64,000 nt of DNA from assembly GCA_030694465.1 (NCBI GenBank), contig JAUXYJ010000062.1:1-64000 (forward strand), in the 5' to 3' direction. The notes beneath the pieces were generated by a model. It was not told the origin of the DNA, did not search any database, and was given only the letters and a program-made list of their open reading frames with translations. Source of the stretch: Deltaproteobacteria bacterium (lineage in GTDB: Bacteria; Myxococcota_A; Polyangia; Polyangiales; Ga0077539). Of this stretch, positions 34,024 through 42,898 are shown in pieces (position 1 is the first letter of the stretch; every line of letters begins with the position of its first letter). The position numbers were made by a program, and so were the translations under genes.

Positions 34024-36285
34024 ATGAGCAGTACACTCCCCGATGACGCCGTGATTCTCGCCGCGTTCGATGACGAATCGCGCAAAGCACTCTTGAGCTC
34101 CGAAGTGCTCGAGAAGCTTGGGCTCCCAACGTTTCAACGAAAGCTCTTAGAGCAAGCGCTCGACGCCCTCGCGATGCGCGAATTGCTGAGCAAAACCAGC
34201 GCAGGACGCTATCGCCTGCCCAAGCGCCGCGCTGCCTCAAGCACGCTCGTGGGCTACTACAACCACAACCCGCGCGGCTTCGGCTTTGTGGTCCCCGAAG
34301 ACGGCAGCGAAGACATCTTTGTGTCTGCCACCAGCATCGCGGGCGCGATGCACAGCGATCGCGTCGCGGTGCGGGTCATCGCCGGTGAGCGAGGCCGCGA
34401 AGGGCTCGTCCAAGAGATCGTACAGCGGCGCTCGGCGAAGATCCCGGGCACTTTGGTCCTCCGCGGTGAGGCCGCGTTTGTAGACTGCGACGACCCCAGG
34501 GTGCGAGGCCCGATTATTGTAGAGCGCCACCGAGATGCACGCGATGGCGACGCGGTTCTGTGCAGAATTACACGGTTTCCTGAGCACAGCGGCGAGCTCC
34601 CCGTGGGCGAAGTCCAGGGCTCACTCGGCCGCCCGGGGCAGCTCGACGTCGAGGTGCTCAAGTCCATCGCGCGCGAGGGCGTCGAAGAAGAATTCAACGA
34701 AGACGCTCGCGCCGAAGCCGCGGCGTTGCCCAAACGCATCAGCGCCGAAGACGCCGAGGGCCGCGAAGACCTCCGACACATTCGCTTGATCACGATTGAC
34801 CCCGATGACGCCCGCGACCACGACGACGCGGTGTTTGTGCGGCGAACCGACGACGGTGGCTACCTCGCGCTCATCGCCGTCGCCGATGTCTCGCACTACG
34901 TGCAGCCCGGGACCGCGCTGGACCGTGACGCGCGCGCTCGGGGCACGAGCATTTATCTTCCCGATCGCGCCATCCCGATGTTGCCGCGCGAGCTGTCGTC
35001 CAACCTCGCGTCGCTCCTTGAGGGCGAAGACCGCTTGACCCTCGCCGTCGAGGTCCATGTCACCGCGGACGGCCGTATCGGTCGGAGCCGTACCATCGAG
35101 GGCGTGATGCGCTCGCACGCGCGGCTGACCTACTCGAACGTCGCTCACACGCTCGGCTGGTCCGACGTCCCTGCGCCCTCGGCGCGCGCCGAAGAGCTCC
35201 GCGAAGACCTCGAAATCGCCGCGGAATTGTCCTCGCTCTTGAAGTCGCGGCGGATGCGCCGGGGCTCGCTTGAGCTCGATGTGCCCGAGGGCCGCGTGAA
35301 GTTTGGCCCCGACCTCAAGACCCCCATCGACATCGTGCAGTCACGGCGCGATCCAGGGCTCAAGAGGGCCTACTCGCTTGTCGAAGAGCTTATGTTGTTG
35401 GGCAACGAAGTCGTCGCGTCGATCTGCGTGGCGCGTGAGCTCCCGACGGTCTACCGCGTCCACGGCGAGCCCAAAGAAGAAGGGCTCTTGCGGTTCACCG
35501 CAGGCGCCCGCGCGCTGGGCCATGACCTCGACCCGCAAGACACCAAGAGCCCCAAGAAGCTCAACAAGTTCTTGCGCAAAGTGGCCAAGTCACCGGGCGT
35601 CGATGTGCTGCAGGTGCTCTTGCTGCGGGCCATGCAGCAGGCAAGCTATAGTGTTGATAACATTGGTCATTTTGGGCTCGCGAGCGAAGCGTATTTGCAC
35701 TTTACTTCGCCCATCCGGCGCTACCCCGACATCTTGGTCCATCGCGTGATTCGGCAGATGGCGCGACGAGAGCGAATCCGCAAAGACCCCGAGGCGATCG
35801 CCATGTTACGCGCAGACTCGATTCACTCTTCGCGCATGGAGCGCAGGGCCATGGACGTCGAGCGTGACGTGATGGACTTGCACCGCTGCGTCGTGGCGCA
35901 GGGACACATCGGCGAGACCTTCACGGCGATGATCACCGCGGTCAACGGCAGCGGCGCGTTTGTGCGCATTGACGAGCCCTATCTCACGGCGCTCTTGCGC
36001 GGCTCGAGTCTGCACGAGACCGAGTGGGAGGTAGACACTTTTGGGCTCTCGGTGCGCGGTCGAAAGACAGGGCTCACGCTGCGCGTCGGGGACCGTCTGC
36101 AGGTCGAAATCGAAGACGTCTCGCTCGCACGAAAGAGCGTGTTTGTGCGGCTTGCCATCGCGACGCTCGAGGCCCTGCGCGTTGAGTCTCGCAAGCGCGA
36201 AAAGCGCAGCAAGCCCGCGGCGATCGACAAGCGCGTGGGAGCTAAGCGCAAGCGAGACAAGGCACCGCGCGGAGGCCGCTCGTGA
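34024..36285 (+). CDS. rnr: Ribonuclease R (3'-5' exoribonuclease)
   Basis: A 753-aa RNase II/R-family enzyme. The N-terminus has a winged-helix-like region (residues 1-65). Cold-shock/OB domains follow: VGYYNHNPRGFGFVVPED and DIFVSA. The RNB catalytic domain contains TIDPDDARDHDDAV, whose Asp cluster binds Mg2+, and further HFTSPIRRYPDILVHR. An S1 domain (GETFTAMITAVNGSGAFV) and a Lys/Arg-rich tail (KRKRDKAPRGG) complete the RNase R layout. It degrades structured RNA and is involved in RNA quality control. The stop overlaps the next gene's GTG by 4 bp. Confidence 0.95.
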   Translation: MSSTLPDDAVILAAFDDESRKALLSSEVLEKLGLPTFQRKLLEQALDALAMRELLSKTSAGRYRLPKRRAASSTLVGYYNHNPRGFGFVVPEDGSEDIFVSATSIAGAMHSDRVAVRVIAGERGREGLVQEIVQRRSAKIPGTLVLRGEAAFVDCDDPRVRGPIIVERHRDARDGDAVLCRITRFPEHSGELPVGEVQGSLGRPGQLDVEVLKSIAREGVEEEFNEDARAEAAALPKRISAEDAEGREDLRHIRLITIDPDDARDHDDAVFVRRTDDGGYLALIAVADVSHYVQPGTALDRDARARGTSIYLPDRAIPMLPRELSSNLASLLEGEDRLTLAVEVHVTADGRIGRSRTIEGVMRSHARLTYSNVAHTLGWSDVPAPSARAEELREDLEIAAELSSLLKSRRMRRGSLELDVPEGRVKFGPDLKTPIDIVQSRRDPGLKRAYSLVEELMLLGNEVVASICVARELPTVYRVHGEPKEEGLLRFTAGARALGHDLDPQDTKSPKKLNKFLRKVAKSPGVDVLQVLLLRAMQQASYSVDNIGHFGLASEAYLHFTSPIRRYPDILVHRVIRQMARRERIRKDPEAIAMLRADSIHSSRMERRAMDVERDVMDLHRCVVAQGHIGETFTAMITAVNGSGAFVRIDEPYLTALLRGSSLHETEWEVDTFGLSVRGRKTGLTLRVGDRLQVEIEDVSLARKSVFVRLAIATLEALRVESRKREKRSKPAAIDKRVGAKRKRDKAPRGGRS

Positions 36286-38210
36286 TCCGCGCGAGCGCAG
36301 GGATGTTGGTGCTCGCGAGTGCATTTTCGCTGGGCGATTGCAGGGCGTGCCGCAGCACTCCGCCGCCGATTTTGTTTCCGGTGAGCGACGCTGCCGTGGT
36401 GCCTGAGGGTGAGCTCGAGGACGCCTCCGAGGTGAGCGATCCAGACGCCGCGACCCCACGCACCCTCGGCCGTCGCGCCCCAGGCGATGGACTTACGCTC
36501 CCGGTAGAGCCCGCGCTGGCGGCGCCCTCGGGCGCACGATTCGTAGAGTATTTGCCCATCGAGTCGCCGACTGGTGAAGTCCAAGGTGTCCTCGCGACGC
36601 TCAAGCCCGCGCAGGGTCCTGCCACCGCGGCTTACTTCGCGCGCGCAGCCACGGGCTGGACGCGGGTGACGCAAGAAGGGCTCGATGCGCCCGACCCGCA
36701 GTGCGCCGTGCAGGGGCTCGAGTCCTATGATCCACGTGCATTTTCGCTGAGATTTACACAGTGTGCAGGCGCAGTCCCGTCCGACGGTGGCGTCAGCACG
36801 GTGCTCCCCGGCGCGGTCGTGCAAGAGGCCATGGCGTTTGCGCTGAGCGAAGACGGCCGCACACTACGTGGGCGCTATCGCGTCGCGGAGCTAGGGCCGT
36901 CGCTGCCGAACACACAGCTCGACTTGCGCTTGAGCTACGTGCGTCGCGACAGCGATTTGGCCTGGGATCTCGCAGTGCAAGTGCAGGTTTCTCGCGGCGA
37001 TGACCGCCCAGGGCAGGGCCTCACAGCGACCGTCGCGCTGCTCGATCGTGGTGTGGGTTTTGCGCGAGACCTCGCCGAGCCTGCAGCGAGCCTCGGTCGC
37101 ATTGTGCAAGCGGTCGCAGGGCTGGCGACCTCGCGTCGTCGCGCGCCCGAGGCCCTCGCGCTCATCGAGCGCGCGCAGCGGTTGCGTCGCGTGCTTTGCG
37201 TCGAAGGGGCGAGCCCACGCGTGCGTTTGGGCAGCGATTTGGGCGTCCGTTGTGGCACGGCGCTGGACTCGCTCGCGTCCCAAGAGGCCCGCGCGCTCTT
37301 GACCCTCGGAGAGCTCCCCGCGGTCGAAGCGCTGCAGTGGTCCGAGACCGCGAGTGAGTTTGGGTTGGTCTCGTCGGACCGTATCGACCAAGAGCTTCAG
37401 CGCGCCATGGGCTCTGAGACCGGCGTGACCGCGCGCAGCGGGCCGTACCTCGGCTCGGCCCAGGACGAGTGGCTTGTGCGCAGCGCGATGATCACTTTGG
37501 ATCCGCCCACGAGGCCCACGGCGGCGCTCCTTCGGGGGACAACGCACGCCAGGGTCTCTTTTGCGTCGCTGGCCCTTGAGCCCGGCGAGGAGGGCTCGCA
37601 ACAAGAGCTGTTTCTGCGCAGCCCAGACGGGCGATGGGTCGCCAAGGGCGCGTGGCAGAGCTGTGACGGTGTTGTCGTCGCGCTCTGCCCGTCGAGTGAC
37701 GAGACGTGCGTGACGGCCCCTGCGTTGAGCGCGTCGCCTCCGACCGGCGCGACCCTCGCGCGCTTGACCTCGCTCGCGAGCGCGGATTTTTCGGCCCGCT
37801 GCATGCGCAACGAGGCTGGCTATGAGCCGGTTCGCCGCGCGCTGGATCTCCGCGCGGTGGGCTTTGCGCGCGAGGGGCTCGTGATCTCATGGCGTGGACG
37901 CTTGATGCGAACGACCAGTGATTTTTCTCGGTTTGAGCCCATCGTCGCCGGTCAGCCGGTCGGCAGCGGGTTTGCGCCTGGCTCGGCCGCGAGCGCAGAC
38001 GGGCGCGTGGTCGCGCTGCAGGGCGCCGAGGGGATCTTCGTCCGCGACGCACAGGGCCGATGGCGCGCGTGGAAGCCGCCGCAGCTCTCGGGTCGCTTTC
38101 GCCAGCTCGGCGACCTCACGGTGGCTTCGGACGGCAGCATGATCGCGGCACGCTTAGGCACGCAGCTCTGGCTGATCGAGCGCCTCGCCGGGGCGCCCAT
38201 CGCTCGCTAA
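36282..38210 (+). CDS. Secreted hypothetical protein, 642 aa, coupled to rnr
   Basis: GTG 36282 overlaps the rnr stop (GTGA). An N-terminal hydrophobic segment, MLVLASAFSLGDCRACRS, could be a signal or lipoprotein leader; the Cys context (LGDC) is a weak lipobox. The mature protein has an acidic Asp/Glu/Ala linker (residues 30-60) and beta-rich stretches, with scattered Cys pairs (DPQCAVQG, RFTQCAG, SSDETCVTA). The last 100 residues resemble propeller blades (GLVISWRGRLMRTTSDF, GSMIAARLGTQLWLIERL). I do not recognise a family. The coupling to an RNA exonuclease may reflect only operon position. Confidence 0.7.
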   Translation: MIRASAGMLVLASAFSLGDCRACRSTPPPILFPVSDAAVVPEGELEDASEVSDPDAATPRTLGRRAPGDGLTLPVEPALAAPSGARFVEYLPIESPTGEVQGVLATLKPAQGPATAAYFARAATGWTRVTQEGLDAPDPQCAVQGLESYDPRAFSLRFTQCAGAVPSDGGVSTVLPGAVVQEAMAFALSEDGRTLRGRYRVAELGPSLPNTQLDLRLSYVRRDSDLAWDLAVQVQVSRGDDRPGQGLTATVALLDRGVGFARDLAEPAASLGRIVQAVAGLATSRRRAPEALALIERAQRLRRVLCVEGASPRVRLGSDLGVRCGTALDSLASQEARALLTLGELPAVEALQWSETASEFGLVSSDRIDQELQRAMGSETGVTARSGPYLGSAQDEWLVRSAMITLDPPTRPTAALLRGTTHARVSFASLALEPGEEGSQQELFLRSPDGRWVAKGAWQSCDGVVVALCPSSDETCVTAPALSASPPTGATLARLTSLASADFSARCMRNEAGYEPVRRALDLRAVGFAREGLVISWRGRLMRTTSDFSRFEPIVAGQPVGSGFAPGSAASADGRVVALQGAEGIFVRDAQGRWRAWKPPQLSGRFRQLGDLTVASDGSMIAARLGTQLWLIERLAGAPIAR

Positions 38211-38257
38211 GCACGCTCAAAGCCTGCGCGCGATTGCATCTCGGTCGCGCTGCGTGC

Positions 38258-39463
38258 ATGTGTCCCGCAACGCCCTTGCAAGACCCTCACGCTCGCCGCG
38301 ACGCGACCTACGTCTCTGCGCTCTATCTCTCACTTTTTGCTTCGTTTGGCCTCTTTGGCCCCTTCTCTGCGCTCTACCTGCGCCTCGCGGGCTTGAGCGC
38401 CGCGGGCGCCACGATGTTCTTGGCGTTTACGCGGTTGCTGCGTGTGGTGAGCACGCCGGTGTGGACCACGTGGGTCGACGCGAGATCGAGCCCGCGGCAG
38501 GTGCTCTTGTGGACCTCGTTGCCCACGGCGCTGTTGTTCTTGTGGATGTTTGTGTCGGCGCCAGGCGTGTCGTGGCTTGTGTGCTTTGCGGCGTTCATTG
38601 CGCTCCGCGGCCCAGCGGTCTCGCTCTGCGATGTGCTCGCGCTCGACGCAGCCAAGCGCGCAGATACGTCCTATGGTCGACTGCGGCTGTTTGGCACCGT
38701 GGGCTACTGCACTGGCGCCTTTGCGGCGGGCTGGTTGCAGCAGCGCGGAGACCTGCGTGCGGCCCTCGCGCTCACCTTGGTCGCGACGCTCTTGGGTGCG
38801 CTGAGCGTCTCTCGGTTGCCCAAAGTCAAAGCGCCACCACGTCAGGGAATTCTCAGGGATTTGCGCACACTCTTCTCTCAGCGCCGCTACGTGGTTCTCT
38901 TGCTCTGCGCAGCGCTCCATCAGCTCGGCCTAGGCGCCTACGACATGCTCTATGCCCCCTGGGCGAGCGCACAAATCGGTGGCACCGTCGTGGGCCTCTC
39001 GATCGCGTTGGGTGGCATCGCCGAGGTGCTCTTCATGGCCGGCGGGGGAGGGTGGCTCCGGCGCGTAGGCCCGCGCGGAGTGCTCACCCTCGCGTTTGTT
39101 GTGAGCGCGCTGCGGTGGTTCGCGATGTCACGCACGCAGAGTGCGTGGGTGATGGTCGCGTTGCAGGCCAGCCACGCGTTTACCTTCGGCGCGTTTTATC
39201 TCGCGTCCATTGACCTCATCGAAGCCGAGACGCCACGCACGGTGCGCGCCAGCGCCCAGGGGATCTTCACGATGAGCACCTTCGGGGTCGCCGCCGCGCT
39301 GGGCCTCGCCGTCGCAGCGCCGCTGCAACGAACCGGTGGATTTATCCGGGTGATGCAGGCATCAAGCGCCGCGGCTCTCATGGCCGCGCTGATCGCCTGG
39401 CTCGCGCTTGGTCCCGTCAAGAGCACTCATCCGGCGACGTCGCCGGGTCCCTCGCAGGTCTAA
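38258..39463 (+). CDS. MFS permease, HcaT-like MFS_1_like family
   Basis: A 401-aa membrane protein with 12 predicted helices, starting at ATG 38258 (MCPATPLQD); the open frame reaches further upstream into the previous gene. Early motifs YVSALYLSLFASFGLFGPFSALYL and GRLRLFGTVGYCTGAFAAGW resemble the HcaT/MFS_1_like group, whose substrates are aromatic acids or nucleosides in the few known cases. The substrate here is unknown. The last residues HPATSPGPSQV are encoded by a copy of the dispersed palindrome at 39431-39446, so the element forms the 3' end of the ORF. Convergent with the deiodinase-like gene. Confidence 0.85.
   Translation: MCPATPLQDPHARRDATYVSALYLSLFASFGLFGPFSALYLRLAGLSAAGATMFLAFTRLLRVVSTPVWTTWVDARSSPRQVLLWTSLPTALLFLWMFVSAPGVSWLVCFAAFIALRGPAVSLCDVLALDAAKRADTSYGRLRLFGTVGYCTGAFAAGWLQQRGDLRAALALTLVATLLGALSVSRLPKVKAPPRQGILRDLRTLFSQRRYVVLLLCAALHQLGLGAYDMLYAPWASAQIGGTVVGLSIALGGIAEVLFMAGGGGWLRRVGPRGVLTLAFVVSALRWFAMSRTQSAWVMVALQASHAFTFGAFYLASIDLIEAETPRTVRASAQGIFTMSTFGVAAALGLAVAAPLQRTGGFIRVMQASSAAALMAALIAWLALGPVKSTHPATSPGPSQV
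39431..39446. repeat. Dispersed palindrome, copy 4 (inside ORF end)
   Basis: CCGGCGACGTCGCCGG is a perfect 16-bp inverted repeat located 17 bp before the MFS stop. It encodes PATSP in the last 11 residues of the permease and faces a convergent gene. Confidence 0.78.
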
Positions 39464-39506
39464 CGCGCGAGGTCGCGCTCCAGCCACTGGTGGCGGGATG
39501 GTTGGC

Positions 39507-40163
39507 TCACTTCTCGACGAGAATTTCTTCGAGAGGCTTGCGTGTGATGTCTGGTACCTGGCAATCGGGCGTGGGATATCCCACGGGGATTAGCAAAAAT
39601 GCGCGCTCGTTCTCGGGGCGCTCAAGCACTTGCGCCAAGAAGGCCATGGGGCTCGGCGTGTGCGTGAGCGTGGCGAGCCCGGCGTGGTGCAGCGCCGCCA
39701 AGAGCATCCCGCACGCGATCCCAACGCTCTCGGTGACGTAGTAGTGCTTGGCTCCGTCGAGCCCGTGCCGTTGCGCAAACACCACGACCAGGGCGGGGGC
39801 ATCTTGCAAGAACGCCTTGGTCGCGTTGGTCCCCAGATGCGCCAAATCATCGAGCCATTGTGCGCCTGCGCGCCCTCCGTAGAACGACCGCTCCTCGGCC
39901 TCTGCGGCCTCACGCACCCGCAATTTGATCGCCGGGTCGGTCACCAGAACAAAGGTCCAAGGCTGCTTGTTTGCGCCCGAGGGGGCCGTCGCGGCGGTCG
40001 CAATGCACGCGCGCACGACGTCGAGCGGAATCGCTTGGTCGCTAAAATGCCTCACGCTCCTTCGCCGCGACAGCTCGCTTCGCAGCTCGTCTGCGCGCGT
40101 CTGCATGGCGCCCTCGTCGTATCGCTCGAAGTCCAGTGCACGCTCTCGAATGTCCGCCATCAT
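39507..40163 (-). CDS. Nitroreductase-fold flavoprotein, iodotyrosine-deiodinase-like
   Basis: A 218-aa FMN-dependent protein starting at MMADIRERAL. Conserved segments match the iodotyrosine deiodinase branch of the nitroreductase superfamily. They are RRRSVRHFSD (FMN phosphate binding), TAPSGANKQPWTFVLV, HYYVTESVGIACGMLL, THTPSPMAFLAQ, and ENERAFLLIPVGYP. The group reductively removes halogens from tyrosine in animals, and bacterial members exist with less certain substrates. A minor alternative is a general nitroreductase. It is divergent from the PLC-like gene, whose start lies 65 bp away. Confidence 0.85.
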   Translation of the reverse strand: MMADIRERALDFERYDEGAMQTRADELRSELSRRRSVRHFSDQAIPLDVVRACIATAATAPSGANKQPWTFVLVTDPAIKLRVREAAEAEERSFYGGRAGAQWLDDLAHLGTNATKAFLQDAPALVVVFAQRHGLDGAKHYYVTESVGIACGMLLAALHHAGLATLTHTPSPMAFLAQVLERPENERAFLLIPVGYPTPDCQVPDITRKPLEEILVEK

Positions 40164-40228
40164 GCAGTTCTCTCTCTCGGACACCAGGGAGTTTGCAAAG
40201 GCGCCGCGATGCTAGTGTGTGGGCAATC

Positions 40229-41209
40229 ATGAAGCCCTTTCAATGGCTGATGTTCGCAGCCCTCGCGTCGTGCGCTCCGCCGCTTGTCGCGCCGCAACAA
40301 GACGGCTCGGTCGACGCCTCCATGCCGAGCGATGAGGGCCCCGAGGCCTCGCTGATGCCCGAGGTCTCGGTGCCGGTGGACGCGGGGTTTCGATGCACCC
40401 GCGGCGCGCGCGCGCCCTTGGGCGATCCGCTGCTCTGCAATGGCAGCGCGCAGCTGTGTTCCCTGCGATTTGACCAGGGAATCTATCCCACGACGCACAA
40501 CAGCTTCGCCATCGAGGACGAGCGCTTTGGAGCTCCTAACCAGCGACGATCGTTGCGCACGCAGCTCGACGACGGCGTCCGTGGGCTCATGCTCGATGTT
40601 CACTACGACCGCGGGCGGGTGTACCTCTGCCATGGCCCGTGCTCGCTCGGCCGCAGGCTCTTCTCGGACGCATTGTGCGAGCTCACGAGGTTCTTAGACG
40701 AGCGCCCTGACGCTGTGCTGACGCTCATTCTTGAGAGCTACGTGAGCGCCAACGACGTGGTGCGCAGCTTCGAAGAGTCTTCGCTCATCGAGCGGGTGTA
40801 CGCGCACCCAGTGGGCAGCCCATGGCCCACACTCGAGTCGCTCGTGCGGCGCGACAAGCGTGTGATTGTGCTCACCGATCGCGAGGGCGGCGCGCCCGAT
40901 TGGTACATGCCCGTGTGGACCCACGCGCGCGAGACACCCTACGCCGCACGGACCCCCGAAGAGCTCGCCCCGTGCACCATGAACCGCGGACGCGCAGGCA
41001 ACGCGCTCTTGATCTTTAACCACTTTTTGACCAACCCCCTCGGGTCGCCCGAGCTGTCCGCGATGGTCAACCACAACCCGTTCTTGCTCGACCGCGCGCG
41101 TCGATGTGAGCAGACGTTTGGGCAGCCGCTCAACTTTGTCACCGTGGACTACTACGACGTCGGAGATCTCTTCGCGACCACGCGCGCGCTGCAGGGACTT
41201 ACACCGTAA
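40229..41209 (+). CDS. PI-PLC X-domain-like phosphodiesterase lipoprotein
   Basis: A 326-aa lipoprotein: MKPFQWLMFAALASCAPP (lipobox LASC), then an Asp/Ser/Ala/Glu linker. The catalytic-like domain begins with GIYPTTHNSFAI, where the His matches the first catalytic His of PI-PLC-type enzymes. DGVRGLMLDVHYDRGRVYLCHGPC supplies the metal/second His region. VLTLILESYV and IVLTDREGG are later strands of the TIM-barrel. It probably acts on a phosphodiester or lipid outside the cell. The last codons (TAA 41207-41209) lie within the CTTAC-ACC-GTAAG hairpin. Confidence 0.82.
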   Translation: MKPFQWLMFAALASCAPPLVAPQQDGSVDASMPSDEGPEASLMPEVSVPVDAGFRCTRGARAPLGDPLLCNGSAQLCSLRFDQGIYPTTHNSFAIEDERFGAPNQRRSLRTQLDDGVRGLMLDVHYDRGRVYLCHGPCSLGRRLFSDALCELTRFLDERPDAVLTLILESYVSANDVVRSFEESSLIERVYAHPVGSPWPTLESLVRRDKRVIVLTDREGGAPDWYMPVWTHARETPYAARTPEELAPCTMNRGRAGNALLIFNHFLTNPLGSPELSAMVNHNPFLLDRARRCEQTFGQPLNFVTVDYYDVGDLFATTRALQGLTP

Positions 41210-41210
41210 G
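41198..41210. terminator. CTTAC-ACC-GTAAG hairpin, copy 1
   Basis: A perfect 5-bp stem with ACC loop lies at the junction of convergent genes and contains the stop codon of the PLC-like gene. The same hairpin with an 8-bp stem recurs at 51284-51302 at another convergent junction. The recurrence suggests a terminator or other boundary element. Confidence 0.5.
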
Positions 41211-41218
41211 GTGAGCGC

Positions 41219-42091
41219 CTAGTGCACGTATTGCCACTGCACGCCGCGGGTGATCTCAAGGTGAAAGTGATTGCGATGGGGCCGGTTAAAGTTGGGCGTG
41301 AGCACGACGTGAAAGATCCCTCGGCGTGCAGAATCACAGGCGATCGTGCGTAGCAATCGCGCACCCTCGTCGCGTGGAACGTGCGCCATGGGGCCGCACA
41401 CCGGCCGCCGCATCCGTCCATGAAAGTCCGCCAAGACGCTGAACGTGCGCCCGTCGTCGAGCACAAACGAGCCCGCATCAATGGCCATCCCGCCAGGGTG
41501 CCGTGTCTGCACCGGGCGCCGTTGGGCTTCGGACTCGGTCGGCGCGCGGTAGGTGCTCAGGTGGATCAGCGTGTGCACGTGGACGGCGCGGAGAAGCCGC
41601 GAGAAGCGCACCAAGGCCACGGCGAGGCGGCAGTCTACGAGCTCTCGCACGCGGGGGTGCCCACTGCCACGGTAGGTCACCCCGCCGATGGGGCCAGTGA
41701 TCCAAATGGGCTGAGAAATACCTCGCCATTGTCGATCGCTAAGCTCAAACGGGACCTCGGCTCGGCGCAGCACCCGCAGGCACTGAGCGTCCGAGAGCGC
41801 GGCGATCTCATGGGCCGTCATAGGGGTCTCAGGGATCGCTTCGCCCTCGAGGGTTCCGCTCCGCTCGCCGTCCTCGGCGACAGGGTCCGGGAGGTCATCG
41901 TCGGGGTTTCCCAGCACCCGTGATGCGACCGATTCGTCCGTGTGCTCAGCGTTCTCGTGGGGGCTCTGAAGGCTCGCGTCGGCGACCGCTGCGTCTGTCC
42001 CTCCGCCGTCGACAATCGCCCGCTGTGCGTACGCCGTAGGAGCGCTCACGCACAGCGCGAGCGAGACACTCCACCGGGCAAATCGCGTCAA
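41219..42091 (-). CDS. Extensin-like C-terminal domain secreted protein
   Basis: A 290-aa secreted protein with a signal peptide, TRFARWSVSLALCVSAPTAYAQ (cleavage after AYA). An Asp/Glu/Ala linker covers residues 25-95. The C-terminal half matches the extensin_like_C (M15-related) pattern: RHPGGMAIDAGSFVLDDGRTFSV and CDSARRGIFHVVLTP...HRNHFHLEI, with candidate metal His residues in HPGG and NHFHLE. A peptidoglycan-peptidase-like role is possible but inferred. The start is a TTG overlapping the stop of the PDZ gene by 4 bp (TTGA), an unusual start that depends on coupling. Confidence 0.8.
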   Translation of the reverse strand: MTRFARWSVSLALCVSAPTAYAQRAIVDGGGTDAAVADASLQSPHENAEHTDESVASRVLGNPDDDLPDPVAEDGERSGTLEGEAIPETPMTAHEIAALSDAQCLRVLRRAEVPFELSDRQWRGISQPIWITGPIGGVTYRGSGHPRVRELVDCRLAVALVRFSRLLRAVHVHTLIHLSTYRAPTESEAQRRPVQTRHPGGMAIDAGSFVLDDGRTFSVLADFHGRMRRPVCGPMAHVPRDEGARLLRTIACDSARRGIFHVVLTPNFNRPHRNHFHLEITRGVQWQYVH

Positions 42092-42732
42092 AATCGCACC
42101 CCGCCGGTCCCCGGCGCGAGCTCGACGTGCAGCAACAAATCTCGCGTACCGCGACGCAGTCTCAGCGTCGTGTGGACGCGATTGCGGATTTGGCTGTACG
42201 CGCCCAAAAGCTCGTCGAGTGTTCGCGTGGGCCGACCGTCGATCTCGACCAAGCAGTCTCCGGCGTGGATGCCTGCGGCGTGCAAATACCCTTGCTGGTC
42301 GAGCGCGGTGAGCTCAAGTCCTCCCTGCGGAGCGATCCGCGCGCGCGTCCCACGAATTGAGCTCGAGAGGCGCTGAATGCATGCCGCGTCGAGCCTCACG
42401 TGCCCATCGTCGCGCACCGAGAGCCCGTTGAGCACTGGGCGAAATCGATGCGCGCGCGGGGCGGCTCGGTGGGCTGCGGCGCTCGCCGGAGCGTGCTCGA
42501 TCAGCGCAAGCCGTGTGGGCTCTGCGGCCACAGCGCTCGGCGCGCCAAGCTCGTGTGGCGCGTTGCCCACCGGCAGCGCATCGTGACGCACCGCGCGCGA
42601 CCGCTGCGCGTAAGGCGCCGCAGCGTGTGCCCTTGGCTGAGCCGTGACTCCCCGAAGTGCTCGCGATACGCCCCAACGAAACACGCCAGCACAGAGCGCA
42701 GATGCCAGTAAAATCACCAGCAAATCGCGCAT
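42088..42732 (-). CDS. Membrane-anchored PDZ-domain protein
   Basis: A 214-aa protein starting at MRDLLVILLASALCAGVF (ATG 42732; a second ATG at 42741 is possible). The N-terminal hydrophobic helix is probably a membrane anchor. An Ala/Arg/His-rich linker (residues 25-115) leads to a C-terminal PDZ-like domain: GGLELTALDQQGYLHAAGIH and GDCLVEIDGRPTRTLDELL, then IRNRVHTTLRLRRGTRDLLLHVEL. The organisation recalls GspC-type type II secretion proteins, but no other gsp gene is nearby, so a generic scaffold or protease-adapter role is equally likely. Coupled to the extensin-like gene. Divergent from the CPBP protease. Confidence 0.72.
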   Translation of the reverse strand: MRDLLVILLASALCAGVFRWGVSRALRGVTAQPRAHAAAPYAQRSRAVRHDALPVGNAPHELGAPSAVAAEPTRLALIEHAPASAAAHRAAPRAHRFRPVLNGLSVRDDGHVRLDAACIQRLSSSIRGTRARIAPQGGLELTALDQQGYLHAAGIHAGDCLVEIDGRPTRTLDELLGAYSQIRNRVHTTLRLRRGTRDLLLHVELAPGTGGVRF

Positions 42733-42898
42733 TGTGCGCATCACCGTGGGCCTCGCTGCGGAGGCTCGTGGGCGTCCATTGTGATGGTCGTGAGAGACAT
42801 GGGTGGCCTGTTCGAAGGGGAGCGCGCTTGCAAGATACCGCGAGCAAGACGCCGAGGGCAGTGCACGCAGAGGACAAGCGCGATATTCACCCCACACG

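Noticed and set aside
32269..34137. 622-aa minus-strand reading over the TPR2/propeller junction
   Set aside because: It spans two well-supported plus-strand genes. Its His/Arg-rich composition is typical of the antisense of GC-rich coding sequence.
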